Below, in pieces: positions 8,809-18,500 of a stretch of DNA of 64,000 bases. Source of the DNA: an uncultured Stenotrophomonas sp. GTDB taxonomy: Bacteria; Pseudomonadota; Gammaproteobacteria; Xanthomonadales; Xanthomonadaceae. Each line of letters starts with the position of its first letter. Position 1 is the stretch's first letter. The notes under the pieces were generated by a model. That model saw only the letters and a program-made list of their open reading frames with translations. It had not been told where the DNA came from and did not search any database. The stretch covers positions 366,051-430,050 of the forward strand of contig CAJYNG010000013.1 of the NCBI GenBank assembly GCA_913775725.1. The letters are read 5' to 3'. The position numbers and the translations under genes are program-made.

Positions 8809-10170
8809 TTACCCGCGCAGCGCCGCCAGCGACTCGGCCTGCAGCCGCTCGTAGATCTCGAACTCGTCATTCACCGCCACGCCCAGCGCCTGCTCGAAGG
8901 CCTCGCGGTTGGCATGTGCGGCATACGCGCGCTGCTCTTCGCCACCCAGGTTCGACTGGAAGATGCCCGCGGCGCTGACCGGCAGGAAATCCTCGTAGAC
9001 GATCGGGTCGGCCGTGGCCAGGCCCGCGGCCACCAGTACTTCAGCGGGCAGATCAGCCACGCGCTCCGGTGCGGCGCGGCCGGCATCGGTCAGCTGGTAG
9101 CGGTAGTAACCCAGGCCTTCCTGGCGCAGCGTGTCATGGTCATCGGGGAAGCTGGCAAACACCGCCTGCAGGCGCTGGCCATAGTCGCCACCGGTGCTGC
9201 CTTCGCCACCGGTATCGCGTGCCTGAGACAGCAGCTGGTCGTACAGCGCGCGCCCCTTCGGGGTCAGCGCAAGGCCGCGCTGTTCGATCTCGCCGAAGCG
9301 CGCGGTATGGGTGCCGGCATCACCACCGTCGCTGTCCGGGAAATGCACGGCTTCTTCCAACGCCTTGAAGCTGGTCTGGCGCAGCAGGATCGGGCAGGCA
9401 CGGCGCGGCGGACCTTCGATCACCGCCTTGGCCGCCATGCCGTGCTCGATCATTGCCGCCTGCGCGGCGTCGATGTCCAGCGTGCGCGGCGTCAGGTGGT
9501 TGATGTGCGGGCCACGGAAGCTGACCACGTCGGCCACCAGGCGGTGTGCGTTGTGCAGCGCGTGATAGGTCGACAGATCGACCGTGGCATCGCCGTGCCA
9601 GCGGAAGGTTTCCAGAGCTTCGTCGACAAAGCGCTCGGCATCGGCCTGCGGCAGGCCACCGTCACGCTCGGCCTGGTCGATCAGCGCCAGCGCACCCTCA
9701 GTGAAGATGCGGCGGCGTGCCAGGATCTTTGCCGACTCGGCACGCAGGGTTTCGTCTTCGATCAGCTCCAGGCGCAGCAGCGAGGTGAACACGCGGAACG
9801 GATTCTGCGCCAGCGCGGCGCCGGTGAGCGGGCGGAATGCGGTGGAGTGCACCGGCACGCCGGCCACCGACAGGTCGTAATAGCCGACCGGGTACATGCC
9901 CATCACCGCGAACAGACGGCGCAGCGTGGCCAGTTCCTGCACGGTGCCGACGCGGATCGCGCCGTGGCGCTCTTCATCCAGGCGCGCACGCTCGTCGTTG
10001 CGCTGCAGCTGCGCGGCCAGCGCCGGGTCCTGGGCAAGCACCTGCGCGTTGATCCGCTCCACCAGTTCCACCAGCGTGCCGTACAGCGGCACTTCGGTGC
10101 GGTACATGCGGGACATGGCCTGTGCGAACAGGCGGCGGATCACATCAGGCGAAACGAAAGAGGCGCTCAT
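8809..10170 (-). CDS. hglS: 2-oxoadipate dioxygenase/decarboxylase, HglS/YdcJ (DUF1338) family
   Basis: The 453-residue protein belongs to the YdcJ/HglS family, Fe(II) enzymes of the VOC fold that convert 2-oxoadipate to 2-hydroxyglutarate in D-lysine catabolism. Putative metal ligands fall almost exactly where I recall them in Pseudomonas putida HglS (His70, His226, Glu294): His69 in RHGAIRVG, His225 in PHINHLTPR and Glu294 in GEIEQRGL. A SIVGYYDL-like segment (MYPVGYYDLS) and HSTAFRP are also conserved. No lysine-catabolic neighbours are present. The gene is monocistronic. Confidence 0.88.
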   Translation of the reverse strand: MSASFVSPDVIRRLFAQAMSRMYRTEVPLYGTLVELVERINAQVLAQDPALAAQLQRNDERARLDEERHGAIRVGTVQELATLRRLFAVMGMYPVGYYDLSVAGVPVHSTAFRPLTGAALAQNPFRVFTSLLRLELIEDETLRAESAKILARRRIFTEGALALIDQAERDGGLPQADAERFVDEALETFRWHGDATVDLSTYHALHNAHRLVADVVSFRGPHINHLTPRTLDIDAAQAAMIEHGMAAKAVIEGPPRRACPILLRQTSFKALEEAVHFPDSDGGDAGTHTARFGEIEQRGLALTPKGRALYDQLLSQARDTGGEGSTGGDYGQRLQAVFASFPDDHDTLRQEGLGYYRYQLTDAGRAAPERVADLPAEVLVAAGLATADPIVYEDFLPVSAAGIFQSNLGGEEQRAYAAHANREAFEQALGVAVNDEFEIYERLQAESLAALRG

Positions 10171-10265
10171 CAGTCACTCGATTACGGGAACGGGGAACAG
10201 CTCGAACCCGTATTGTCGCCGGAGCGCGGCGCGGCGGCGATATGCAGAGCAACATGAAAGAAACC

Positions 10266-10339
10266 GGTAGTGCCGGCCGCTGGCCGGCAACCTCCGGATG
10301 CCTGGAAGGGTGCAGTTGCCGGCCAGCGGCCGGCACTAC
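10266..10339. repeat. SMAG dimer, CCGGCC type
   Basis: Two head-to-head palindromes (GTGCCGGCCGCTGGCCGGCA and its inverse), GTAG at the left and CTAC at the right. Read on the minus strand, the right end provides the TAG stop codon (10336-10338) of the 162-residue secreted protein gene. Confidence 0.85.
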
Positions 10340-10824
10340 CGCTTGAGCTGGCGCCTCAGCGTGGCATCCAGGGTGATCGGCCGGTCCCAGTGCTGGTAGC
10401 TGGCCACGATGGCATGGCGCACAGCGCGGTAATGCAGGTTGTCCGGCTTGGTGGGCATGCGCTTCACCACCGCCTCCCAGCCGCCCTCCGGGTCCTGGCT
10501 GAAGGCACGCACGCTGTCGCGGCAGGTCTGGCCGCTGGCCTTGGCCCAGAAACAGGCGAAATAGATGTCCCCGGCCTGCCAGCCATGGGTGGTGAACAGC
10601 GCGCTGATGTAGCCACGCGGCACGCCGGCATAGCGCGAGACCTCGTCGAGGAAGGCGTCGGGATAGCGTTCGGCGTAATGGTTGATGTCCTGCAGCTGGG
10701 CATCGACCCAGCGGTCACCGGTCTCCACCTCGTAGGCTGCCGAACGCTCAACGGTCTGCTGGGCCAGCACGGTGGCCGGCACCAGCAGCAGGGACAACAA
10801 CAGCGCGCGCAATCGGACGTTCAT
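10336..10824 (-). CDS. Secreted hypothetical protein, 162 aa
   Basis: The N-terminus (MNVRLRALLLSLLLVPATVLAQQ) is a signal peptide cleaved after about residue 21. The mature region has DRWVDAQLQDINHYAERYPDAFLDEVSRYAGVPRGYISALF and two cysteines (FACFWA and QTCRDS) that could form a disulfide in the periplasm. I do not recognise a named domain; similar proteins are common in Xanthomonadaceae. The stop codon comes from a SMAG repeat. It follows the HAD gene after 31 bp and may be co-transcribed with it. Confidence 0.75.
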   Translation of the reverse strand: MNVRLRALLLSLLLVPATVLAQQTVERSAAYEVETGDRWVDAQLQDINHYAERYPDAFLDEVSRYAGVPRGYISALFTTHGWQAGDIYFACFWAKASGQTCRDSVRAFSQDPEGGWEAVVKRMPTKPDNLHYRAVRHAIVASYQHWDRPITLDATLRRQLKR

Positions 10825-10855
10825 GCCCCGATTCTGCCGCAGCCGCCGGGTCCTG

Positions 10856-11608
10856 TCAGGCCGCCGCGGCGGCCTTGGCCTCGATCGCCGCCAGTGCGGC
10901 CGGCCAATCGTGGGCGGTGTCGGCGGTGACCATGCGCGGTTCGTCGTCGGCCACGCCGTGCTGGGTCTCGTGTGCCCAGGTCACTGCATACGGGGTATGC
11001 ACGCCCCAGCCGCCCAGGGTCACTACCGGCTCGATATCCGAACGCAGCGAGTTGCCGACCATCACGAACTGCTGCATCGGCAGATCGAATTCGGCCAGCA
11101 CGCGGGCGTAGGTTTCCGGATCCTTCTCCGAGACGATCTCGATGCGCGGGAACAGCTCGCCGAGGTTCGCGACCTTGATCTTGGCTTCCTGGTGGAACAG
11201 GTCGCCCTTGGTGATCAGCACTACCGGGTAGTGCTCGGCGATGGCCGCCACGGCTTCGCGCACACCATCGATCAGCTCGACCGGATGGCGCAGGGTGTCG
11301 TGGCCGATATCCAGGATGCGCTGGATGTCCTTCGCGTCGATGCGCTGGCCGGTGATGTCGATGGCCGCTTCGATCATCGACAGCGTCATGCTCTTCACGC
11401 CGTAGCCGAAGGTGCCCAGGTGGCGCTGCTGAACTTCCAGCAGGTGGCGCGCGGTCTGGGTGTCATGCACGTCGACGTAGCGCGACAGCAGGTCAAGGTA
11501 ATCCTGCTCGGCCTTGCGGTAGTAGTCCTCGCTCTTCCACAGCGTATCGTCACCGTCAAAACCGACCAGGCCGATGGCGCGCGACGGCGCAGGCGTGGAG
11601 GTGTTCAT
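10856..11608 (-). CDS. HAD-superfamily hydrolase
   Basis: A 250-residue cytoplasmic HAD-fold phosphatase. Motif I is FDGDDTLW with the nucleophilic aspartate, motif II is VVLITKGD, and motifs III/IV lie in GNSLRSDIEP. The cap between motifs I and II is helical, as in the haloacid dehalogenase/phosphoglycolate phosphatase branch. Length is normal. The substrate cannot be read from the sequence. It lies upstream of the small secreted protein gene on the same strand. Confidence 0.9.
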   Translation of the reverse strand: MNTSTPAPSRAIGLVGFDGDDTLWKSEDYYRKAEQDYLDLLSRYVDVHDTQTARHLLEVQQRHLGTFGYGVKSMTLSMIEAAIDITGQRIDAKDIQRILDIGHDTLRHPVELIDGVREAVAAIAEHYPVVLITKGDLFHQEAKIKVANLGELFPRIEIVSEKDPETYARVLAEFDLPMQQFVMVGNSLRSDIEPVVTLGGWGVHTPYAVTWAHETQHGVADDEPRMVTADTAHDWPAALAAIEAKAAAAA

Positions 11609-11643
11609 CGGGCAAGGATACAGGGGTGCTGGTGACGATAAAA

Positions 11644-11669
11644 ACCCGGGCGGACGCAGCCGCCCGGGT
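11644..11669 (-). terminator. Rho-independent terminator of the EF-hand gene
   Basis: A 10-bp stem (ACCCGGGCGG/CCGCCCGGGT, inner loop about 6 nt) is followed on the minus strand by a TTTTA run. It lies 35 bp downstream of the EF-hand protein stop codon. Confidence 0.85.
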
Positions 11670-11703
11670 CCCCATGCACCGGTCTTCCCGAATCAGGTGT
11701 GGA

Positions 11704-12114
11704 TCAGCGGCCCTGGGCCGCGCCGGCACCTGCACCGGCCTGCTGCGCGGCCACATAGGCCTTGTACTCATCGGCGCTCAGCTCGCCGTCCTTGTTGGTA
11801 TCGGCCTGGTCGAACACCTGGGCCAGGCCCGCGTTCACCTGTGCCTCGGTCTTGCTGATGGTGCCGTTGCCATCGGTATCGATGCTGGCCCAGGTCTGGC
11901 CACCGCCATTGGCCTGCGCCGATGCCGCAGCGGCCGCATTGGTCGCCTGGTCAGCCGCCTGCCCTGCCTGTGCCGCCGACTGCTGCGCCTGCGCGGCTTC
12001 GTTCTGTGCCTGCGCGGCCTGCTGCTTGGCCGACTGGGCCATCGCCGGAATGGCCAGCACGCTGCCGGCGGCGACGATCAGGGCGATCAGGGGCTTGCGG
12101 TTGCGAATAGTCAT
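11704..12114 (-). CDS. Secreted EF-hand domain protein, 136 aa
   Basis: A signal peptide (to AMAQ, residue about 27) precedes an Ala/Gln-rich segment (residues 28-70, probably helical or coiled). Two EF-hand calcium loops follow: DTDGNGTISKTE and DTNKDGELSADE, each with the 1-3-5-12 acidic pattern intact. The tail is Ala/Gly-rich. The product should bind calcium in the periplasm or outside. It is transcribed alone, with its own terminator. The role is unknown; paired EF-hand proteins of this size are frequent in Xanthomonadaceae. Confidence 0.85.
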   Translation of the reverse strand: MTIRNRKPLIALIVAAGSVLAIPAMAQSAKQQAAQAQNEAAQAQQSAAQAGQAADQATNAAAAASAQANGGGQTWASIDTDGNGTISKTEAQVNAGLAQVFDQADTNKDGELSADEYKAYVAAQQAGAGAGAAQGR

Positions 12115-12346
12115 CAGGGGTGTCTCCTACCAATTGGGTGGTGTTGCGCGGTGTGTTGTCTCCGCACGGCACCTACCCTGCCACCGCGTTTCTGAATCGA
12201 TTTTGCCCCGCGACCAGCTCCAACACACACGATTAACCACTCGCATCCGCGCATGCTTTAGCGCGGTGGTTAGCAGCAAGTGAGCAGCTCATAAGATGCG
12301 CATTCAGCGCTGCCGGATTTAACCGGCAACCAACGAAAAACCTGCG

Positions 12347-12718
12347 TCAGTCGACGTTCTGTGCCGATGACCGCGAACTGAACAACACCCAGCCGAGGGC
12401 GACACCGGCGAGCGCGCCGGCGATTTCCAGCACCACGCGGCTGCCGAGTTCGTTCGGATCATGGATGGTGGCGAGGAACAGGCGCGCGTAGAGCGGCGAT
12501 TCCAGCCGCACGATGCCCATGTAGAACAGCTTCCATGCATCGACGCCGGCAGAGATGATCACGGCAATGACGCAGGACCAGCCGATCGCGTGACCGACTG
12601 TCCAGTGCAGGAGCCGGCACAGCTGCGACCACAGCAAGTACACCAGCAGCCCGACCAGCAGGGCGATGGCGCCGGCTTCCAGGGTACCGAGCAGGCCGAA
12701 GTGCAGAGGAAGGTTCAT
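12347..12718 (-). CDS. Integral membrane hypothetical protein, 123 aa
   Basis: Three hydrophobic segments are visible (about residues 8-30, 42-60 and 93-113), so the product is an inner-membrane protein. The N-terminus is MNLPLHFGLLGTLEAGAIALLVGLLVY. The start at 12718 was taken because the further upstream reading is arginine- and proline-rich and enters repeat DNA; the ribosome-binding site is weak. No family is recognised. A branched palindrome lies 117 bp upstream of the start. Confidence 0.65.
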   Translation of the reverse strand: MNLPLHFGLLGTLEAGAIALLVGLLVYLLWSQLCRLLHWTVGHAIGWSCVIAVIISAGVDAWKLFYMGIVRLESPLYARLFLATIHDPNELGSRVVLEIAGALAGVALGWVLFSSRSSAQNVD

Positions 12719-12834
12719 CGGATGGGCAACGGTGGGATGGCGGCCAGTGTAAGGGTATCGGCAGGGTTGCACCCTGCACCCGCAGAGGCTTCAGCAACAG
12801 CCAAAGCCAAAGCCAAAGCGGCATACAGAGGGTT

Positions 12835-12936
12835 GGCGGGGCACTGTGAGTGTGCGGGGCCGCCGTGAACCCATCCATGGGGGCTTGGTCGCCGCATCCA
12901 TGCGGCTCACACCCCGCACACTCACAGTGCCCCGCC
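12835..12936. repeat. Composite branched palindrome, copy A
   Basis: Two 25-nt arms (12835-12859 and 12912-12936) are perfect inverted copies. Between them lie two small palindromes, CCCATCCATGGG and CCGCATCCATGCGG, around the linker GGGCTTGGTCG. A single strand could fold as a three-way junction. The core is the reverse complement of the core in copy B; the arms are unrelated in sequence apart from a GGCGGGG end. Not a SMAG, and no GTAG. Confidence 0.85.
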
Positions 12937-12958
12937 TTCGACGGCTTCCCGGTGGCCA

Positions 12959-13073
12959 GTAGATCCACGCCATGCGTGGATGAATCTCCATCGAAATCGA
13001 CTATCTCGATGATCAATCGAAAAGCATCCACGCATGGCGTGGATCTACCGTGTCGACCAAGGTCGACACCTAC
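12959..13073. repeat. SMAG dimer (12959-13048) plus monomer (13050-13073)
   Basis: The dimer has GTAGATCCACGCCATGCGTGGAT at the left and its inverse ending CTAC at the right, with a 44-nt A/T-richer spacer. A GTGTCGACCAAGGTCGACACCTAC monomer follows directly. They fill the space between copies A and B of the composite palindrome. Confidence 0.85.
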
Positions 13074-13097
13074 CAACGGCAGCGACCCACTGTCGAA

Positions 13098-13199
13098 GGC
13101 GGGGTGGGTCCGGTGGCGGGAGTGTCCGCGGCATGGATGCCGCAGCCAAGCCCCCATGGATGGGTTTACGGCGTCTCCCGCCACCGGAGCCACCCCGCC
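13098..13199. repeat. Composite branched palindrome, copy B
   Basis: Arms 13098-13121 and 13176-13199 (24 nt) are inverted copies with one mismatch. Inside are GCGGCATGGATGCCGC and CCCATGGATGGG palindromes, linked by AGCCAAGCC. The core matches copy A (inverted) over about 46 nt, while the arms do not. It lies 73 bp downstream of the ddpX stop codon. Confidence 0.85.
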
Positions 13200-13272
13200 A
13201 TCCCACGGAATGCACGCTGTTGCTGTTGCTCTGGCTTGTAGCGGGTGCAGGGCGCAGCCCTGCCGATACCCC

Positions 13273-13986
13273 CTAAAGCACCGGGACGTCGTACGCGGTA
13301 CCGGGATCCGGCTCGGGTTGCAGGGTGTAGTGCCACCACTCCTGCGGGTAGTTCACGAAGCCACGGCGCGCCATCACCTGCACCAGCTGCTGGCGGTTCG
13401 CCTGCTGCGCAGCGCTCAGCCCGCTGGTCTGGGTGTGCGCGCGCGGGCCGAAGAAGTCGAAGTCGGTGCCCATGTCCAGCGGCAAGCAGGTGCCACTGCG
13501 GCAATCCAGCAGGCCCAGATCCACCGTGGCACCACGGCTGTGGCCGGATCGCTCGGCGATGTAGCCGTCAGCCAGCAGCCGTGGCTTGTCCAGATCCGGG
13601 TACTGCCGTGCCTTGCGCGAGAGCTCACGCGGGTCATTCACCCAGGCCATGAAGGCCTGCACCGAGCGCACCGGCCGGTAGCAGTCGTAGAGGCGCAGGC
13701 CGAAGCCCTGCGCGCGCAGGTCCTGTTCCACCTGTGCCAGCGCCGTCGCCACTGGCGCCAGCAGGTAACAGGAAGGTGCCTCGTAGCCCGGCACGCGCGC
13801 GCCGGTGAAGTTGTTGACGCCGGCGTAGCGGATGTCCATGTCGATGCCTGGCGACAACGTGCGGATCTCCACCAAACCGGCGCTGGCCGCGTCGGTGGCC
13901 GCTGAGACGCGCGGTGGTTCAGCGGCGCTGGCGGTCGCGGCCAGGGCAGTCGCCAGTACGAGTGAAATGCAGGTCCTGGAAGTCAT
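13273..13986 (-). CDS. ddpX: D-alanyl-D-alanine dipeptidase (VanX/DdpX, peptidase M15D)
   Basis: A signal peptide (to ASAA, residue about 22) sends this 237-residue zinc peptidase to the periplasm, where the family hydrolyses free D-Ala-D-Ala. The zinc ligands and catalytic residues are present: SGHSRGATVD (His149, Asp156) and EWWHY (Glu216, His219). LYDCYRPVRSVQAF is the conserved arginine segment. The start overlaps the end of the serine-hydrolase gene by 68 bp; it is favoured because it gives a proper signal peptide. It is last in the leftward operon and probably acts on peptidoglycan-derived peptides rather than in glycopeptide resistance. Confidence 0.92.
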   Translation of the reverse strand: MTSRTCISLVLATALAATASAAEPPRVSAATDAASAGLVEIRTLSPGIDMDIRYAGVNNFTGARVPGYEAPSCYLLAPVATALAQVEQDLRAQGFGLRLYDCYRPVRSVQAFMAWVNDPRELSRKARQYPDLDKPRLLADGYIAERSGHSRGATVDLGLLDCRSGTCLPLDMGTDFDFFGPRAHTQTSGLSAAQQANRQQLVQVMARRGFVNYPQEWWHYTLQPEPDPGTAYDVPVL

Positions 13987-15472
13987 AGCTGAAGTCGATG
14001 TCCGGATCGGTGGCGCGCAGGTCCAGCGTCGGTGCCGGGCCCTCGCCCGGCTGCAGCCACGCCTGCGCCTCGTCACCCAGCGTATCCCAGCGCAGCAGCC
14101 AGCGCCCCTGCAACTGCAACACGGCCGCCTGCAATTTTGGCGACTTGTCCACGCTGAAGCGCAGCCCGCCTTTGCCCGGGCACAGCGACGCCGGCCCCAG
14201 CCAGGGGTCGCTGTAGCGGCCCTGCCAGCGTCCAAGATCCGCGCCCAGCGTCGCCTGCGCCGGAGTGGCTTCAGGCCGCTGGTGGCCGCTCGCCGCGCGC
14301 GTGGCCCGCTCGCCCTTAAGCTCGGCCAGATAGACATCCATCGAGCGCGCGGCGTCCGGTGCGGTGAACCGCTTCAGCGTGGCCTGCATCAGCGCGGTGC
14401 GCGCATCCTCGCCCTCGCCGTTCATCAGCATCACCACGCCCACCCTGCGGTCGGGCAGCAGCGCCAGCGACGAATACATGCCCGACAGCGTGCCGGTGTG
14501 CGCCACCTTCCACAGCCCGTCCATGTCCGACACGCGCCAGCCATAGCCATAGCCGTAGAAGTGCGCGTTGTCCCAGCGCCGCTGGCGCTCACCCAGCGGC
14601 ATCGGCATGTGCAGGGTCCACAGCGTGCGCCGCTGCTCGCTGCCCAGCCAGTCCGGCACCAGCGCGGGATCGAGCAGCACCTGCAGCCAGCGCGTCATGT
14701 CGCGCAGTGAACAGCGGATGCCGCCGGCCGCCATCGACGGCAGGTCCGGGCTGATCGCACCATCTGCGTTCACAACCTCATTGCGATCACCGCGCCGGGC
14801 ATGCGGTTGCGCGACATTGCCCACGCGCTTCACCGACCACGCACCCACCTGGCAGCGCGAAAGGCCGAGCGGCTCGAACACCTGTTCGCGCATCAACTGG
14901 TCATACGGCTTGCCTGCGGCCGCAGCGGCCACCTCACCGGCCACCACGTACATCAGGTTGTCGTAGGCATAACGGCTGCGGAAGCTGCTGACCGGCTTCA
15001 GGTGCGCCAGCCCGGCAATGATGTCGGCGCGGGTGAACGCGTTCGGTTCCGGCCACAGCATCAGATCGCCGGCACCCAGTCCAAGGCCGCTGTTGTGGAT
15101 CAACAGGTCACGCACCTGCATCTGCTGGCCCACCCAGGCGTCATGCATGCGGAAACCCGGCAGATACCGCTGCACCGGATCGTCCCAGCGCAGCGTGCCC
15201 TGCTGCACCAGCCGTGCCAGCAGCGCGGCGGTCATCGCCTTGCTGTTGGAGGCGATCTTGAACAGCGTGTCCTCGTCGATGCGGCCGCCATCGCCACGCG
15301 CGCCCTCGGCATGGCGATAGACCACCTGTCCGTTCTCGACCACCGCCATCGCAAGCCCGGGGAGATGTTCGACCCGGACCACTGCCGCGACATCGGCATC
15401 AATTGAAGTGGTGTCGATCGCCGATGCGGAGGGTGCGACCAATGCGGCCGCGAGGATCAGCAGATGATGCAT
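13919..15472 (-). CDS. Serine hydrolase of the class C beta-lactamase/D-aminopeptidase family
   Basis: The 517-residue secreted enzyme (signal peptide to ASA, residue about 18) has all three penicillin-recognising motifs: SNSK (Ser75, Lys78), YDN (Tyr170, Asn172) and AHTG. Such proteins include D-aminopeptidases, DD-peptidases and esterases; a true beta-lactamase is less likely, given the roughly 150-residue C-terminal extension. Neighbours suggest peptides with D-amino acids as substrate. The last 68 bp overlap the ddpX start, and it lies 63 bp after the TonB-dependent receptor. Confidence 0.88.
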   Translation of the reverse strand: MHHLLILAAALVAPSASAIDTTSIDADVAAVVRVEHLPGLAMAVVENGQVVYRHAEGARGDGGRIDEDTLFKIASNSKAMTAALLARLVQQGTLRWDDPVQRYLPGFRMHDAWVGQQMQVRDLLIHNSGLGLGAGDLMLWPEPNAFTRADIIAGLAHLKPVSSFRSRYAYDNLMYVVAGEVAAAAAGKPYDQLMREQVFEPLGLSRCQVGAWSVKRVGNVAQPHARRGDRNEVVNADGAISPDLPSMAAGGIRCSLRDMTRWLQVLLDPALVPDWLGSEQRRTLWTLHMPMPLGERQRRWDNAHFYGYGYGWRVSDMDGLWKVAHTGTLSGMYSSLALLPDRRVGVVMLMNGEGEDARTALMQATLKRFTAPDAARSMDVYLAELKGERATRAASGHQRPEATPAQATLGADLGRWQGRYSDPWLGPASLCPGKGGLRFSVDKSPKLQAAVLQLQGRWLLRWDTLGDEAQAWLQPGEGPAPTLDLRATDPDIDFSYDFQDLHFTRTGDCPGRDRQRR

Positions 15473-15535
15473 GGGTGTTCCTCACGGGTGCGACCCGGTA
15501 CCCGCGCCGCCCATCGGGACGGCGCGGATCGTGCC

Positions 15536-18500
15536 TCAGTAGTTCAGGCTCACGGTCAGCTGCGCATAGCGCGGCGACTGGAAGCTGGTCGGCCACAGGA
15601 AGGTGTCGCTGATATGACCAATGGCATTCTCCTTCTCCTGATCCACCGACATCTTCTTCTGCTGGTTGGTCAGGTTGTAGATGGACAGCTTGACCTTCAG
15701 GTCGGCTTCGCCGAACTGCTTGTTCCAGGTGATGTTCGCACCCAGTTCGTAGGTCCACGGCATGCGCCCGTAGCCGCCACGCGGGGAATGCTCGTAGACA
15801 CGCTCGGAGGGGACACTGGACGTGCAGTTCTGCACGCAGATGTAGTAGCTGTGGAAGGGTTTGGTATTGCCGCTGGGGTTGCCGACACCGAATCCGGTGA
15901 CCGGGCCGCCGGAACGGGCATCAAGCGTGGCGCCGACCAGCAGGTTCTCGGTGATCGCATAGCTGCCGCGCAGCTTGAACTGATGGCGACGATCATTGGC
16001 CAGGTAACCATAGCCTCCACGGTTGACCCATGGATCATCGAAGTTCTCGGTGCGGCCGGTATCGGCGAAATCGGTATCGGAGTTGACCGGTCCCTCGGCG
16101 TTGCCGCGCCCATAGGCCAATGTGTACGAGGCATTCATCGCCCACTTGCCGTCCCAGCCACGGTCCAACTGCAGTTCCAGTGCCTTGTAGTCGCGACGCG
16201 GCTTGTCCCAACCGATCTGGCCGATGTAATTGCCCTTGTCATCGTACTGGGCAAAACCTTCCTTGCTGGTGTCCACGGTCAACCAGCCATCGGAGGTGCC
16301 GTCGCAGTTGGTATCCCCCCACACGGTGACCTTCCTGCCCGGGTTGGCCATCACCCAGCCCACTTCGGCGTTGCCGCACTGCGCGCTGGCAGTGATATGC
16401 ATGTCATCGATGGCGTTGTGCAGCTTGCGGTAGATGCCACGCACCCCATAGGACCAGCGCTCGTTGAGCATCTGCTGGAAGCCCAGGATCAGCTCGTCCT
16501 GGTAGACCGGATCCATGTCACGGTCCACTTCCGAGCGCAGGTCACCCACGGTGCCATCGCCCTGCGAGTTGTCCACCGGCCCGATCTGCGCACCGGTGCG
16601 CGGCACGGCATAGCGGCTGCCATTGATCTCGCGGATGTCCCACCCGTTGAAGGCATAGTAGGTGCGCTCATCAAGCAGGCCACCGGCCTGCTTGATGTTG
16701 ATCACGTTGGCCACCGGCAGGTAGTAGCGGCCGATGTTGCCGAACAGTTTCATTGCACCATCGCCCTTGATGTCCCAGGCGAAGCCGGCACGCGGCGCCC
16801 ACATGTTGTCCATCTTGATGTAGCTGCGACCTTCGGCATCCTTGTTGTCGAAGGTCTCCATACGGATGCCGAGGTTCAGCAGCAGGTTGTCGGTGACCGA
16901 CCAGTTGTCTTCCAGGTAGTACGCCGAATTGGTGCTTTCGAACTCACCTCCCACTTCATTGCGCCGCGCACGCACGTAGGCGGTAGTGCCCGCTGGTACC
17001 ACGCCGCCGTTCTCCAGGATCGAGCCGGGGGTGGTCTTGTAGACGTTGTAGTAGAACGCACCGGGGCCCGGATAATAGCGGTCATAGGTGGACACGTTCT
17101 TCTCGTGATCCACACCGAAGCGCAGCAGATGGGCGCCCAGCTGCCACTCGAAATCCAGCCGGGCCTGCTCGCGGTCGTCCACGCGTGACTGGACGGTGGA
17201 GTTGGTGGTGCAGCCCAGCGGCACGCCTGGGGGGGCCAGGCCGCTCTCGGCCACCACGCGGTTGCATTCCATGTCGGTCATGCTGCGCTGCGAGGCATAG
17301 CGCTGGTTCTTGCCGTACATCGCACGCACCGACAGCCCTTCGGTGAGCTGGCCGTTGTAGGACGCGGCCCAGTTCTTGCCGCCGTTGGTCGTGTAGATCT
17401 CGTTGGTCTTGGCAGTGGGCTCGCCCTTGGCCAGGTCGAAGCCGTAGACGTCGTAAGCCCAGTTGTCCTTGTCCGAGAACCCCATCAGCGACAGGCGGTG
17501 GTTGTCGTTGATCTGCCAGTCCAGCTTGCCGCCCCAGAACGGGTCGTTGGTGCTGCCCTGGTTGAAGACGTTGCCATCGTTGTTGGTGTACTGGGCGCGA
17601 TTGTCGCGGATCTCGTACATGCCGAAGAAGAACAGGCGGTCCTGCACCAGTGCACCCGAACCCCACACGTTGAGGCGGTTGGTGGTGTGCTTGTCCTGGC
17701 TGCCGATGATGTACGGCGTACCGTCAGCGGTGTAGTGATCGTTCTTGCTGGACTGCCAGGCACGCGGCTCGAAGGTGTACTCGACGCCAGCGTGGAAATC
17801 GTTGCTGCCCGAGCGGGTCGCGGCGTTGATCACGCCGCCGGTGGTACGGCCGAACTCCACCGAGTAACCGCCGGTCTTCACCTGGAATTCCTGGAAGAAT
17901 GCGAACGGTGCCGACGAGAAGCCGACACGGTTGTAGAAGTCGGTCACGTTCAGGCCATCGATGTAGACCGCATTCTCGGCCACCGACGAACCGCCGAAGG
18001 AGATGCCCTGCGCGCCCAGCGAGCTTTTGCCGGAGACCACGCCCGGCGCCAGCATCGCCACTGATTTCAGATCCTGGTCCACCGGCAGCCGCTCGATGTC
18101 CTGGCGGCTGAGATTCATCGACGAATCGGTGGAGGTCACGTCCACCATCGAGATGACCTGCGGCGCACGCACCTGTACGGCGCCCAGCGTGCTGATGCCC
18201 GAAACCGGCACGTTGACGGTGGTGGCGTTGCCAAGTGACACCGTCACTTCACCCACCTGCGCCGGCGCACCGCCAGCCACCGCCACCTCCAGGGTGTAGG
18301 TGCCTACCGGCAACTGCGGTATGCGGTAACTGCCACTGGCGTCGGCCTTCACCGAACGCGAGAAACCGGTGGCAGGATTGCGCACGGTTACGGTAGCGGC
18401 GTCCAGGTGCTGGCCTGAATCCGTGACCAACCGGCCAACCACCGAACCATCCTGTGCAAATGCGCTGGGCGCGATCACGCCCAGACACGCCCCGAGGGCG

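Noticed and set aside
12835-13199. Integron attC sites
   Set aside because: The branched palindromes lack the RYYYAAC/GTTRRRY core sites and no cassette genes lie between them.
13273-13986. Glycopeptide-resistance (van) cluster
   Set aside because: Only a VanX-type dipeptidase is present; there is no ligase, VanH or VanRS, and the organism is Gram-negative.
13919-15472. Annotation of the serine hydrolase as a class C beta-lactamase
   Set aside because: The SxxK, YxN and HTG motifs are shared with D-aminopeptidases and esterases. The long C-terminal extension and peptidoglycan-peptide neighbours argue against a dedicated beta-lactamase.
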